DNA of 64,000 nt from Methanofollis liminatans DSM 4140 (GTDB taxonomy: Archaea > Halobacteriota > Methanomicrobia > Methanomicrobiales > Methanofollaceae): positions 434,001 to 498,000 of the forward strand of contig NZ_CM001555.1 in assembly GCF_000275865.1 (NCBI RefSeq). Direction: 5' to 3'. A program made the position numbers and the translations under genes. The first letter of the stretch is position 1, and each line of letters begins with the position of its first letter. Below are positions 55,067-63,157 of the stretch, one piece after another. Below the pieces are notes generated by a model that had not been told where the DNA came from, searched no databases, and worked only from the letters and a program-made list of their open reading frames with translations.

Positions 55067-56106
55067 CCCCGCCGTCTCGCGCAGAGGAGCGCCGTCACGG
55101 CTGCAAGGAGGGGGGCCGCTGCCTCTGTCGGGGTCGGCGTTTCGTCTTCCTGTCTCTGCGGGGTGGTGGTAGAGGCTTCGGCCACCCTCTCATCTTCGGC
55201 TGGTGTCCGGGGTAAGGGACGGTACAGGGCGACCGTTCTCCCTGAACCGGCCATTACGGGGCCTTCGCTGCCGACTGCAAGGGATGTGACCGCGCCTGCC
55301 GGTATGGAGCCGATCTCAGTGCCGTTCGTTGAGAAGAGTTTGATTTCTTCCCCGCCGAGAGCGACGAAGGAACCGTCTGCCGCGATCACGACGGCAGGCC
55401 TCCGCTCTCCGCCGACCTGCCTCCAGAGGGCCCTGCCGTTCCCGTTGAGGAGTTCTGCAACGCCGTGGTCGGCACCGACGGCGATATATCCGCCGTCGTC
55501 GGTCATCGAGCAGGAAAGCGTGGCGCTTCCGGTGGCATAACTCCAGAGGGGTCTCCCCTCGCCGGTGTAATACCTGATCGTGCCGTCTTTTTCGCCGGTG
55601 GCAATACGCCCGCCGTCGAGGGAGAGGGAAAGGGCGATGACGTCCTCAGTCGTATTGACGACTGCCGACTGTTCATACCCCCCGGTGCCGTTTTTCCTGA
55701 AGATCATCAACCGGGTGTTGTCAAACCCCCCGGCGATGCAGGAACCGTCAGGGGATATGGCGGTGCCGAAGGCGAAAAAGCCGGTATCATGCCTGAACGC
55801 CAGGGCGCCGCTCCGGTCATAGAGGCGCAGGTCCTCTCCGCCGGTCACGATGAGCGAACCGTCGCCGGAGATCCCGACCGTCTGCGCGTGGCGGCCCGGC
55901 ACCTCCCAGAGAGGCGTGCCGTCGGCATCCAGGCAGGAGAGGGCGGCGGCGGTGAGCACGACGACCGTCTCGCCGTCATCCGATACGGCGATATCGAGCA
56001 CGTTTTCCGGCGTCGTGGTCTCCCATGCACGGTCGAAGGAGAGTCCGGCCGCCGTCCCCGCAATGCTCAGGGCGAGGATGAGTGCGACGGCGACGCCTGC
56101 TCTCAT
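55063..56106 (-). CDS. Secreted beta-propeller (WD40/PQQ-like) protein, last gene of the DUF4430 operon
   Basis: 347-residue exported protein. A signal peptide (MRAGVAVALILALSIAGTAA) precedes about seven repeats with the pattern D-G-x-x-[IV]-[AV]-x-G then L-[WFY], as in SGDGSLIVTGGEDLRLYDRS, SPDGSCIAGGFDNTRLMIFR and TDDGGYIAVGADHGVAELLN. The seven-ish blades imply a propeller. A Thr/Pro/Glu linker and a short hydrophobic C-terminus (APLLAAVTALLCARRRG) may anchor it. Its ATG overlaps the stop of the toroid-BtuF gene by four bases, so it is translationally coupled to the cobalamin-type operon. The ligand is not known; it may cooperate with the BtuF-type protein. Confidence 0.78.
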   Translation of the reverse strand: MRAGVAVALILALSIAGTAAGLSFDRAWETTTPENVLDIAVSDDGETVVVLTAAALSCLDADGTPLWEVPGRHAQTVGISGDGSLIVTGGEDLRLYDRSGALAFRHDTGFFAFGTAISPDGSCIAGGFDNTRLMIFRKNGTGGYEQSAVVNTTEDVIALSLSLDGGRIATGEKDGTIRYYTGEGRPLWSYATGSATLSCSMTDDGGYIAVGADHGVAELLNGNGRALWRQVGGERRPAVVIAADGSFVALGGEEIKLFSTNGTEIGSIPAGAVTSLAVGSEGPVMAGSGRTVALYRPLPRTPAEDERVAEASTTTPQRQEDETPTPTEAAAPLLAAVTALLCARRRG

Positions 56107-58079
56107 CCCACCCTCCGCAGGAGGATCAGCCCGGCGGCGGCGAGTGCGATCGATGCGGCGAACGCCCCGAAACCGGGCGACTGTGGTGCAGTGGTGGCCG
56201 GTGCCGGTCCGCCCTCGAAGAGGTCGGGGTGGATGGCGGCTGCGACCTCTTCCAGGGCGTCGACCAGGCGCGGCCCGCCCCGGTCGATCAGGTCTGAGTC
56301 GACGATGTAGACGCGGTTGTTTTTGATCGCGTTCAGGCTTTTAAACCTGGATTCGTCCATGAAATAGCGGTAGATGAGGTCGGTGCCGCCCTCGCCCATC
56401 CCGGTCCCCGAGTTGACAATGATCACCTCGGGGTCGGTGGTGATGAACCGCTCCATCGTGATGATCTGCCAGCCCTCCACATCGGAAAAGGCGTTTGTGC
56501 CCCCGGCGAGGGCGATCATCTCGTTCTGGAAGGTGTCCCTCCCGCTGACCCAGATGGGATCGTACCAGACAGCGTGGACGACCGTCGGGGTTTCGGCCGC
56601 GATCTGTGTCTTCTCCTTCACGGCGTCGATGCGCGCCTCCATCGATGCCACCAGCCGCTCCGCCTCAGCTCCGGTGCCGGTGGCCGTTCCGACGAGCCTG
56701 ATATCGCGGAGCGTTCCCCCGGCCGAGTCCGGGTTCAGGGCGATCACGGTCAGGCCGAGACTCCTGAGGTGGTCCACGACCTCCTCGGTGTTTCCGAAGG
56801 CGGCCACCACCAGGTCAGGCTTCGCCGTCACCACGCGCTCGATGTTCACGGTGGAATACCCGCCGACCTTCGGTTTCGCCGTCGCCTCCTCAGGGTAGTT
56901 GCAGTAGTCGGTCACGCCGATCACCCGGTCGCCGAGGCCGAGGCCGAAGAGGATCTCGGTGTTCGCAGGGGCGAGAGAGACGATGCGCATCGGCATCGCC
57001 TCGATCCTGACCGCAACGCCGTAGTCGTCGGTGACGGTGACGGGCTGCCATTCGGCGGTTGCGGCGGTGGGTGCTGCGGTCTGCGGCACCGTCGTCGTCC
57101 CGGGCGCCGCTGCCGCGGGTGTCTCCGGTGCCGAGAGGTGGGGCGCCTTCTGGCCCGGCAGGACCGGGTAGGGTTTCCCGAGCAGGGCCGGGACCGCCCG
57201 CGCCGTCATGCCGCAGGGGTTGTCTGTCGTGTATGCCGTCCACCTGAACGAACCGTCGGGCTGCTGGAGGTCTGCAAGGGTCGAGACCACATCCCTGCCG
57301 TTCTTCGACCACGCCGAGGGGTCCTCCCCGGCGGCGGCGATCGCCTGGATCACCCATGCCGCCGAGGCGGCGTTCGAGGAGGATGAGCCGCCGTAGTTGA
57401 AGCCGCCGTCGTCCATCTGGTGCGCCCTGAGGTAGTCGAGCGCCCGTGAGACGGCGGGTGCGTCTATCCGTTCGCCGGCGGCGATAAGGGCCATGATCAC
57501 GGCGGCGGTGTCGTCGGAATCGCTCTCGGCGCCCGGCATCCAGCCGTAGCCGCCGTCGTCGTTCTGCTGGATCTTCAGCCATGCGGCAGGTTTCGAGGCG
57601 TCTTCACCGGCAGAGACGAGGCCGAAGACCCCCCAGTAGGTGGTGTAGACGAAGTCGCCGAACTGGCCGTCGGATTTCATGCGCCCTTTGAGTTCGACGA
57701 GGTAATCGCGGCCGCCAAAGGTGCGCGGGTCCTCCCCGGCCGCCGCGATCAGGGTGACCATCTTGCCGAGTTCGGCTGTCCCCTCCGGGTTTACGGCGTC
57801 TTCGGCCGATTTCCAGTAGTCGATCGCCGAGGTGCCGTTCACCTTCCAGTCGTGCGGGTCTTCGCCGGCGGCGACGATCGCCATCACCGCGAACCACGAG
57901 GTGCCGGGGTTGGTGCTCCGCCCGGCTTCGGCGAACCCGCCGTCGTCGTGCTGGCAGGACCTGATGTAGTCGAGGCCGTTCTGCACGGCCGCATCGTCAG
58001 CACCGCAGGGATAGGCCGCCGCCGTCGCGATGCAGGCGGCGATGCAGAGAAGAAAAAGAAGTGGGGCAATCGGTTTCAG
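56103..58079 (-). CDS. Alpha/alpha-toroid fused to BtuF-like corrinoid-binding protein, with PGF-CTERM
   Basis: 658-residue predicted surface receptor. Residues 1-31 encode a signal peptide (LKPIAPLLFLLCIAACIA, then TAAAYP). Residues about 32-305 contain prenyltransferase/squalene-oxidase-type repeats with Q-x-D-D-G-G-[FY] motifs (QHDDGGF, QNDDGGY, HQMDDGGF), which form the alpha-toroid used by transcobalamin and intrinsic factor. After a Thr/Ala/Pro linker, residues about 360-620 are a periplasmic-binding-protein domain of BtuF type (PMRIVSLAPANTEILFGLGL, VIGVTDYCNYPEEATAKPKV). The end is SPGFGAFAASIALAAAGLIL plus Arg-Arg, a PGF-CTERM signal. The start is probably CTG at 58079 (AGGAGG nine bases upstream); a GTG at 57986 would lose the signal peptide. 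Confidence 0.78.
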   Translation of the reverse strand: MKPIAPLLFLLCIAACIATAAAYPCGADDAAVQNGLDYIRSCQHDDGGFAEAGRSTNPGTSWFAVMAIVAAGEDPHDWKVNGTSAIDYWKSAEDAVNPEGTAELGKMVTLIAAAGEDPRTFGGRDYLVELKGRMKSDGQFGDFVYTTYWGVFGLVSAGEDASKPAAWLKIQQNDDGGYGWMPGAESDSDDTAAVIMALIAAGERIDAPAVSRALDYLRAHQMDDGGFNYGGSSSSNAASAAWVIQAIAAAGEDPSAWSKNGRDVVSTLADLQQPDGSFRWTAYTTDNPCGMTARAVPALLGKPYPVLPGQKAPHLSAPETPAAAAPGTTTVPQTAAPTAATAEWQPVTVTDDYGVAVRIEAMPMRIVSLAPANTEILFGLGLGDRVIGVTDYCNYPEEATAKPKVGGYSTVNIERVVTAKPDLVVAAFGNTEEVVDHLRSLGLTVIALNPDSAGGTLRDIRLVGTATGTGAEAERLVASMEARIDAVKEKTQIAAETPTVVHAVWYDPIWVSGRDTFQNEMIALAGGTNAFSDVEGWQIITMERFITTDPEVIIVNSGTGMGEGGTDLIYRYFMDESRFKSLNAIKNNRVYIVDSDLIDRGGPRLVDALEEVAAAIHPDLFEGGPAPATTAPQSPGFGAFAASIALAAAGLILLRRVG

Positions 58080-58082
58080 GAT

Positions 58083-59660
58083 TTATCCCTCCTTTCTTCT
58101 GTTCAGGCAGATCCCGCCGCCGATCAGGGCGCCGGCGATCGCCGCCGCCCACCCGAGGGGCGCCTGGGCAGGGGCCGTCGTTGACGGCGATATCCCTGTC
58201 GCGGCGGTCGTCGGCATGGGCGTCGTGCTCGCACTCCGGGCAGCATCGCCAAGGCTGACCATGGCGAATATCGAGAGCCCGTTCGGCGATAGGGCCTCGA
58301 AGATCAGGTTGCCCTTCTCGTCGATCCCGACCATGCCGGTCTCCAGGATCTCGACCGTTCCGTCGTCGGCGATGTGCACGATGCGTACCGCACCGGCGCC
58401 GCCGTGCGCTTCCACCCATGCCGGGCTGATCGTCATCCTGACGGTGGCGCTTGCGATGTCCTCCTCGTTTACAAGCCCGTTCATGCCGACATTCATCACG
58501 CAGGCGGTGCAGGTGACGGTGGCCCTCTCAGGGGCGCAGAGTGCAAAGATGGCCGATCGTTCTTCTGTTGAAAGGTCGGGGGCGTAGGTGACGGTGATGT
58601 CGCCGAGAGCCGGGATGCCGTTGAGCGAAAGGTCAAGCGTACCGCCGACCTCGCCGATCCCGCTGATCGCTCCTGGTATCGGCGTCAGTCTGGCCGTGAC
58701 GCTCCTGATAAATCCGGTGGCGATGCCGTCCCTCTCGGTGATGTCCCCGGTCATGACGGTCAGGAGCAGTCCCGGCCGTTCGATGATGATGCGGTCCCCC
58801 TTCACGGTGACCCGCTCCCCATCGTGTGCGGCGTTCAGGTTGACCGATATCCTGGTCTTTCCGCCCACCACCGCGGTGGTGACGCCTTCGGGCAGTCCAA
58901 CCGGGATCGTTGCCGCCGTGGCCGGGCCGAAGGCGTTCGCATAGTCCGCTGTCGTGTCCGCATCGCCGCTGTCGCTGCCGCTCCCATAGACCACCTTCAG
59001 CCAGATCGCATTGTCCGAGGTCGCCGGGGTGGAGGACATGCTCTCGCTCCAGTAGAAGACGACCCGGTCGCCGTTCTGCACGGTCTTTACATTCGCCCCG
59101 ACAGAGGGGGAGACGCCGTTGACCTGATACATCCAGCCTGATGCGCCTTCATTCGTCCGGCCGTTGATGGCGGTGATGTAGAGGGTGCCGTACTGGTCGT
59201 ACCAGCCGTCGTCGACGGTGTAACTCACTCCCGAGGCGTCGAGGGCGCCGAGGGCGGTGCGGCGATTCACCGTATAGGTCGTGCCGCTGTTCGCGGCGGT
59301 GACGGTGACGTTGCCCGCCGGGAGGACGACGTCCTGGTAGGTCTCGTCTTCGCCGCCGTCACCACCGTTGCCGCCGCTGCCGCCCGCTGAGATGGCGACG
59401 GATTCGGCCACCGTTGCACCCCCTGCGGTCGCTGCAATCGAGAGCGCACCGGTCGTGTGCGGGACGTACCTGACGGTCGTGCCCTGTGCGAAGACCGGGG
59501 TGCCGCTGTTCTCCTGGAAGACGAAGAACGCTTCCTGGTCGCAGGTGACGATCACCGGGGAGCCGGCGGTGTTTCCCGAGACGTCCATGCTCAGGGCCGC
59601 GGCCGGCATGGTGCAGGCGGCCGCGCAGAGCAGGCAGAGCAGTGTCAGGAAACGATGCAT
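58083..59660 (-). CDS. Secreted DUF4430 (transcobalamin beta-like) domain protein
   Basis: 525-residue exported protein. The signal peptide is MHRFLTLLCLLCAAACTMPA. After a beta domain and a Gly-rich linker, residues about 109-207 form a DUF4430 domain: TVNRRTALGALDASGVSYTV then GWMYQVNGVSPSVGANVKTV and NGDRVVFYWSES. This is the domain related to the C-terminal part of transcobalamin. Residues about 230-490 are further beta structure with a CTACVMNVG segment. A C-terminal helix (LGWAAAIAGALIGGGICLNR) is a membrane anchor or a CTERM-type signal without the PGF triplet. The gene overlaps its upstream neighbour and is four bases ahead of the toroid-BtuF gene. Confidence 0.8.
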   Translation of the reverse strand: MHRFLTLLCLLCAAACTMPAAALSMDVSGNTAGSPVIVTCDQEAFFVFQENSGTPVFAQGTTVRYVPHTTGALSIAATAGGATVAESVAISAGGSGGNGGDGGEDETYQDVVLPAGNVTVTAANSGTTYTVNRRTALGALDASGVSYTVDDGWYDQYGTLYITAINGRTNEGASGWMYQVNGVSPSVGANVKTVQNGDRVVFYWSESMSSTPATSDNAIWLKVVYGSGSDSGDADTTADYANAFGPATAATIPVGLPEGVTTAVVGGKTRISVNLNAAHDGERVTVKGDRIIIERPGLLLTVMTGDITERDGIATGFIRSVTARLTPIPGAISGIGEVGGTLDLSLNGIPALGDITVTYAPDLSTEERSAIFALCAPERATVTCTACVMNVGMNGLVNEEDIASATVRMTISPAWVEAHGGAGAVRIVHIADDGTVEILETGMVGIDEKGNLIFEALSPNGLSIFAMVSLGDAARSASTTPMPTTAATGISPSTTAPAQAPLGWAAAIAGALIGGGICLNRRKEG

Positions 59661-61969
59661 TCCGAGCCTCCGCTGTGGGAGATCAGGCCGGCCGGGTAGT
59701 CGTCGAGGGGGTAGATCCCGGCATACAGCGTGTAGGTACCCGCGCCCACCTGGGCGGGGACGGCGACCAGCACCGGCACGGTAACGGTCTCGCCGCCGCT
59801 CAGGCGGACCGTGCCGGTCCCGGCGATCCCCTCGCCGGCGGCGTTTGTGCCGCTCACGACGACGACGTACCAGCCGTCATTCTCTGCGGCGGCGTCCACC
59901 TCTGCGAGGACGAAGCCGCCGCGCTGCCCGCCGTCGAGCGATGGTGCCTCAACCGCCGCTTCGGCGACGTCGACGTCGATCGATACCACGTAGGCTGCCT
60001 GGTCGATGAGGGGCGCCCAGGTTACCGGGTCGGTGGGGCAGTAGTAGAAGGTGAGTTCGTCGCCGTCTGCGAGGTCGTTTGCGCCGAGTCCTGCCGGTGC
60101 CGCCGCCCCGTTGATGAAGATCGACCATGCGCGTGCGTTCTCCTGCGTCCAGTCCTCGTTTGCGATGCCGTCGATATCCTCCAGGTAGAACGAGCCGTAG
60201 GCGGCATACCAGGAGTCCGAGGCGTTGAAGGCGAACCCTCCGGCCGTTGCGGCGGCGTCAAGGGCGCCGAGGTCGGTGGTGCGGTTTATCTGGTACGAGG
60301 CGGATGCGTTGTTCGATGGGGTGAAGGCGAACGTGGTGTCGGTGAGGGCGACGGTGCCGTCCCAGATCATGGTCGCCGTGGCGACGTCGACGTCGATCGT
60401 GACGATATAGTCGGCCTCCTCGATGAGGGGCGCCCAGGTTACCGGGTCGGTGGGGCAGTAGTAGAAGGTGAGTTCGTAACTGTCCTGGAGGTCGTTTGCC
60501 CCGAGCCCTGCCGGTGCTGCCGCCCCGTTGATGAAGATCGACCATGCGCGTGCGTTCTCCTGCGTCCAGTCCTCGTTTGCGATGCCGTCGATATCCTCCA
60601 GGTAGAACGAGCCGTAGGCGGCATACCAGGAGTCAGAGGCGTTGAAGGCGAACCCTCCGGCCGTTGCGGCGGCGTCAAGGGCGCCGAGGTCGGTGGTGCG
60701 GTTTATCTGGTACGAGGCGGATGCGTTGTTCGAGGGCACGAAGGTGAAGGTGGTGTCGGCGAGGGCGACGGTGCCGTCCCAGATCACGGTGGCGCCCGGC
60801 GTTTCTGTACCGAAGGCATAGAGCTGGTTGTTCTCGGCGCCGATGTAGAGCACGCCGTCAGATACGGCCGGAGAAGAGGCATAGAAGGCGGCAAAAGTGC
60901 CGTCGCCCGGGTCGGGGAGGGCGTACGACCATACCGCGGCCCCGGTGGATGTGTCCACCGCATACACCGTGCCGGTCTTCTCGTTCGTTCCGAAATACGC
61001 GACGTCACCGGCAATCACCGGCGAGACGTCCACCCGCGCACTCGGGAACGTCCAGAGCGGGGCGCCGGTGGAGGCATTGTAGGCGTGGAGGCCGTTGGCC
61101 GATCCTGCGATGAGGGTGCCGCCCGAAACGGCCGGGGTCGAGGCTGTCCCGGTCTGGGAGGTGTTCCAGGCCTCTGCACCGGTGGCCGCATCGAGGGCGT
61201 AGATGTGGTCTGCTGTCGTCACGTAGACCTTCCCGTCGCCGACGACCGGCGTCGATTTCACGGCGGCCGCGAAGGTGGCGTTCCATGCCGCGGCGTGGGT
61301 CGAGGCATTGATGCAGAAGAGGCTGCTCCCGTTCCCGGCGACAAAGATCATTCCTTCTGCGGCTGCCGGCGAGGTGAAGTAGCCGACGGCTCCACCGGTG
61401 GGGAAGGACCATGAATCGTTGCCTTCGGGCGTGAACGCATGCAGCACGCCATCTCCGGCGGAGAGGGCGTACACCATTCCGTCATAGACGAGGGGTGAGG
61501 AAGAGAGCCCGAAGTAGGCTGTCGTGTCGATCTGGTCGCTCGACCAGAGGGTGGCGCCGCTGAAGGCGTCGACGGCGTAGAGCCGTCCGTCGGTCCCGCC
61601 GAGATAGACCTTCCCGTCGGCGACGGCGACGCCCGAGACCGATCCTGTGGCGGCGCCGCCGAGTTCGTTCGTCCAGAGGATTTCCCCGGTCGAGGCGTTG
61701 CAGCAGACAAGTCCGGCGGGATCGTTGTCGGTGAAGTTCATATCTGGCCATGTCGGGATGTAGACCAGTCCGTTATGGACGGCGGATGCGCCGTCAGGGA
61801 ACTCGTCGATCTCTGTCGACCAGAGGAGCGTGTCGTTCAGGGGTCCGGGTGACGATGCCGCCCCGGTGCGCGCCGCATCGGCGTGGAACATCGGGTAGTC
61901 GGCCGCCACAGGTGCGGCGATGCAGATCAGAAGGATGCAGAGTAGCCCTGCCCTGGTAAAGTGGTGCAT
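59645..61969 (-). CDS. PQQ-like beta-propeller with two DUF4430 domains, first gene of the corrinoid operon
   Basis: 774-residue secreted protein. Signal peptide MHHFTRAGLLCILLICIAAP is followed by a PQQ-type beta-propeller (about residues 30-390), with repeats such as VADGKVYLGGTDGRLYAVDA, VGDGKVYVTTADHIYALDAA and VSDGVLYIGAENNQLYAFGT. Two nearly identical DUF4430 domains follow (about 393-531 and 532-670), each with YQINRTTDLGALDAAATAGG and AWSIFINGAAAPAGLGANDL. A final beta domain ends in ECIVS, with no membrane anchor. Start ATG with AAGGAG upstream; it is divergent from btuC. The 3' end overlaps the next gene by 16 bases. Role in ligand capture is inferred. Confidence 0.82.
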   Translation of the reverse strand: MHHFTRAGLLCILLICIAAPVAADYPMFHADAARTGAASSPGPLNDTLLWSTEIDEFPDGASAVHNGLVYIPTWPDMNFTDNDPAGLVCCNASTGEILWTNELGGAATGSVSGVAVADGKVYLGGTDGRLYAVDAFSGATLWSSDQIDTTAYFGLSSSPLVYDGMVYALSAGDGVLHAFTPEGNDSWSFPTGGAVGYFTSPAAAEGMIFVAGNGSSLFCINASTHAAAWNATFAAAVKSTPVVGDGKVYVTTADHIYALDAATGAEAWNTSQTGTASTPAVSGGTLIAGSANGLHAYNASTGAPLWTFPSARVDVSPVIAGDVAYFGTNEKTGTVYAVDTSTGAAVWSYALPDPGDGTFAAFYASSPAVSDGVLYIGAENNQLYAFGTETPGATVIWDGTVALADTTFTFVPSNNASASYQINRTTDLGALDAAATAGGFAFNASDSWYAAYGSFYLEDIDGIANEDWTQENARAWSIFINGAAAPAGLGANDLQDSYELTFYYCPTDPVTWAPLIEEADYIVTIDVDVATATMIWDGTVALTDTTFAFTPSNNASASYQINRTTDLGALDAAATAGGFAFNASDSWYAAYGSFYLEDIDGIANEDWTQENARAWSIFINGAAAPAGLGANDLADGDELTFYYCPTDPVTWAPLIDQAAYVVSIDVDVAEAAVEAPSLDGGQRGGFVLAEVDAAAENDGWYVVVVSGTNAAGEGIAGTGTVRLSGGETVTVPVLVAVPAQVGAGTYTLYAGIYPLDDYPAGLISHSGGSECIVS
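60005..60421 (-). repeat. DUF4430 tandem repeat, copy 2 of the protein (DNA copy 1)
   Basis: 417-bp unit inside the propeller-DUF4430 gene. It is nearly identical at DNA level to the next unit over most of its length, with differences clustered at its edges and a few inside (for example TCGCCGTCTGCGAGG here versus TAACTGTCCTGGAGG in the other copy). The 139-codon period preserves the frame. Confidence 0.85.
60422..60808 (-). repeat. DUF4430 tandem repeat, copy 1 of the protein (DNA copy 2)
   Basis: Second unit, matching the preceding one base for base over long stretches. Such low divergence suggests a recent duplication or gene conversion. Confidence 0.85.
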
Positions 61970-62004
61970 ATAACATCAATCTCCTTTCGTTATAGTGTTG
62001 AAAT

Positions 62005-62045
62005 TTGATCAAGTGATCTGATCATAAGATCAAATAAATTGATCA
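62005..62045. promoter_or_regulatory. Cluster of TGATCA palindromes in the divergent corrinoid-locus control region
   Basis: Three TGATCA-centred palindromes lie within 41 bases: TTGATCAA (62005-62012), TGATCA (62019-62024) and TTGATCAC (62039-62046). An inverted repeat TGATCT/AGATCA (62014-62019 and 62027-62032) overlaps the middle one. A TATA-like TTTATTTG on the minus strand lies at about 62032-62039. The palindromes overlap the promoter of the minus-strand operon, as an operator would. The spacing of centres, 13 and 21 bases, is close to one and two helical turns. Confidence 0.55.
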
Positions 62046-62171
62046 CCTCCGCGAGCGGCCTATATGGCGATCAGGAGATTCAGGATCCCCTTTATTCTCG
62101 CCTCTCCCTTCTTACCCCTACAATTCTTCTGTTCCTCTGCCTCTTTCGCCCGTTCTGTCACCATTTTAAGA

Positions 62172-62209
62172 AAGTTTATTTGTGTTAAGATAAAAAATAT
62201 TGATTGCTT
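62172..62209 (+). promoter_or_regulatory. btuC promoter (near-leaderless)
   Basis: A TATA box GTTTATTTG (62174-62182) predicts transcription start near 62204, only a few bases before the ATG at 62210. The transcript is therefore probably leaderless, which excludes a long riboswitch in front of btuC. No cobalamin-riboswitch-like sequence is seen in 61970-62209. Confidence 0.5.
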
Positions 62210-63157
62210 ATGCACGTACGCCGATGGATTACGCCGGTTTTTCTTGGCATTTTTCTCCTTCTGAGCATCGTGCTCTCGACGGCCATCGGAGCAAGCGGTC
62301 TTTCCCTTCTTGACCTCGACCCGGACACGGTTCGCATGCTCCTCTTCGACGTCCGCCTGCCGCGGGTGCTCGCCGCCCTTCTGGTTGGTGCCGGCCTCGC
62401 CGTCGCCGGTGCGGCGATGCAGGGGCTCTTCAAGAACGCGATGGCCGACCCCTACATCATCGGCACCTCCTCGGGCGGGGCGCTCGGGGCCTCCCTCTCG
62501 ATCGTCTTCCTCATGGGGTTCGGCCTACCTGTCTTCGCCTTCGTCGGCGCCACTGCATCCACCATGCTCGTCTACCTCATCTCACGGCGCAAGGGGCGGG
62601 TGACGGTCGAGACCCTGCTCCTCTCGGGTATCGCCGTCTCGATGTTCCTCTCGGCCGTCCTCTCCTTCATCATGTACATCTCCGGCAACAGCCTCCACCA
62701 GATCATGTTCTGGCTGATGGGGGGGTTCTGGAACGTCTCGTGGAGCGACGTCTGGACCGGCCTCCTCCTCCTGCCCGCCTGCCTGGTCCTCTTTCTCTGT
62801 GCGCGCGACCTCAACGTGATCTCCATCGGCGAGGAGGATGCCCTGCACCTCGGCGTGGACGTGGAGAAACTCAAACTCGGTCTCCTTCTCATTTCTTCCT
62901 TCATCACCGGCATCGCCGTCTCGGTGGCCGGTTCGATCGGGTTTATCGGGCTGATCGTCCCCCACCTGATGCGCATCCTCGTGGGGCCCGACCACCGCAT
63001 CCTCATCCCCTCGGCGATGATGGCAGGCGCCGCCCTCCTGGTGTGGGCCGACACCCTGGTCCGCATCCTCCCGACCGAGATCCCGGTGGGCATCGTCACG
63101 TCGTTCTTTGGCGCACCGTTTTTCATCTACCTTCTCAGGAGCAGGACGTGCACATGA
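62210..63157 (+). CDS. btuC: FecCD/BtuC family ABC transporter permease
   Basis: 315-residue permease with about ten hydrophobic helices. It carries the signature RLPRVLAALLVGAGLAVAGA near residues 49-68, and the coupling/loop segment GSIGFIGLIVPHLMRILVGP around 242-261, both diagnostic of BtuC/FhuB/FecCD. The start at ATG 62210 is preferred to a TTG at 62204. The stop overlaps the ATPase start by four bases (ATGA). The divergent operon encodes a BtuF-like protein, so the likely cargo is a corrinoid, though family members also carry iron chelates. Confidence 0.9.
   Translation: MHVRRWITPVFLGIFLLLSIVLSTAIGASGLSLLDLDPDTVRMLLFDVRLPRVLAALLVGAGLAVAGAAMQGLFKNAMADPYIIGTSSGGALGASLSIVFLMGFGLPVFAFVGATASTMLVYLISRRKGRVTVETLLLSGIAVSMFLSAVLSFIMYISGNSLHQIMFWLMGGFWNVSWSDVWTGLLLLPACLVLFLCARDLNVISIGEEDALHLGVDVEKLKLGLLLISSFITGIAVSVAGSIGFIGLIVPHLMRILVGPDHRILIPSAMMAGAALLVWADTLVRILPTEIPVGIVTSFFGAPFFIYLLRSRTCT

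Noticed and set aside
61970-62209. Cobalamin riboswitch in the divergent control region
   Set aside because: No B12-box-like sequence or long structured leader is seen, and the promoter positions leave btuC almost leaderless.
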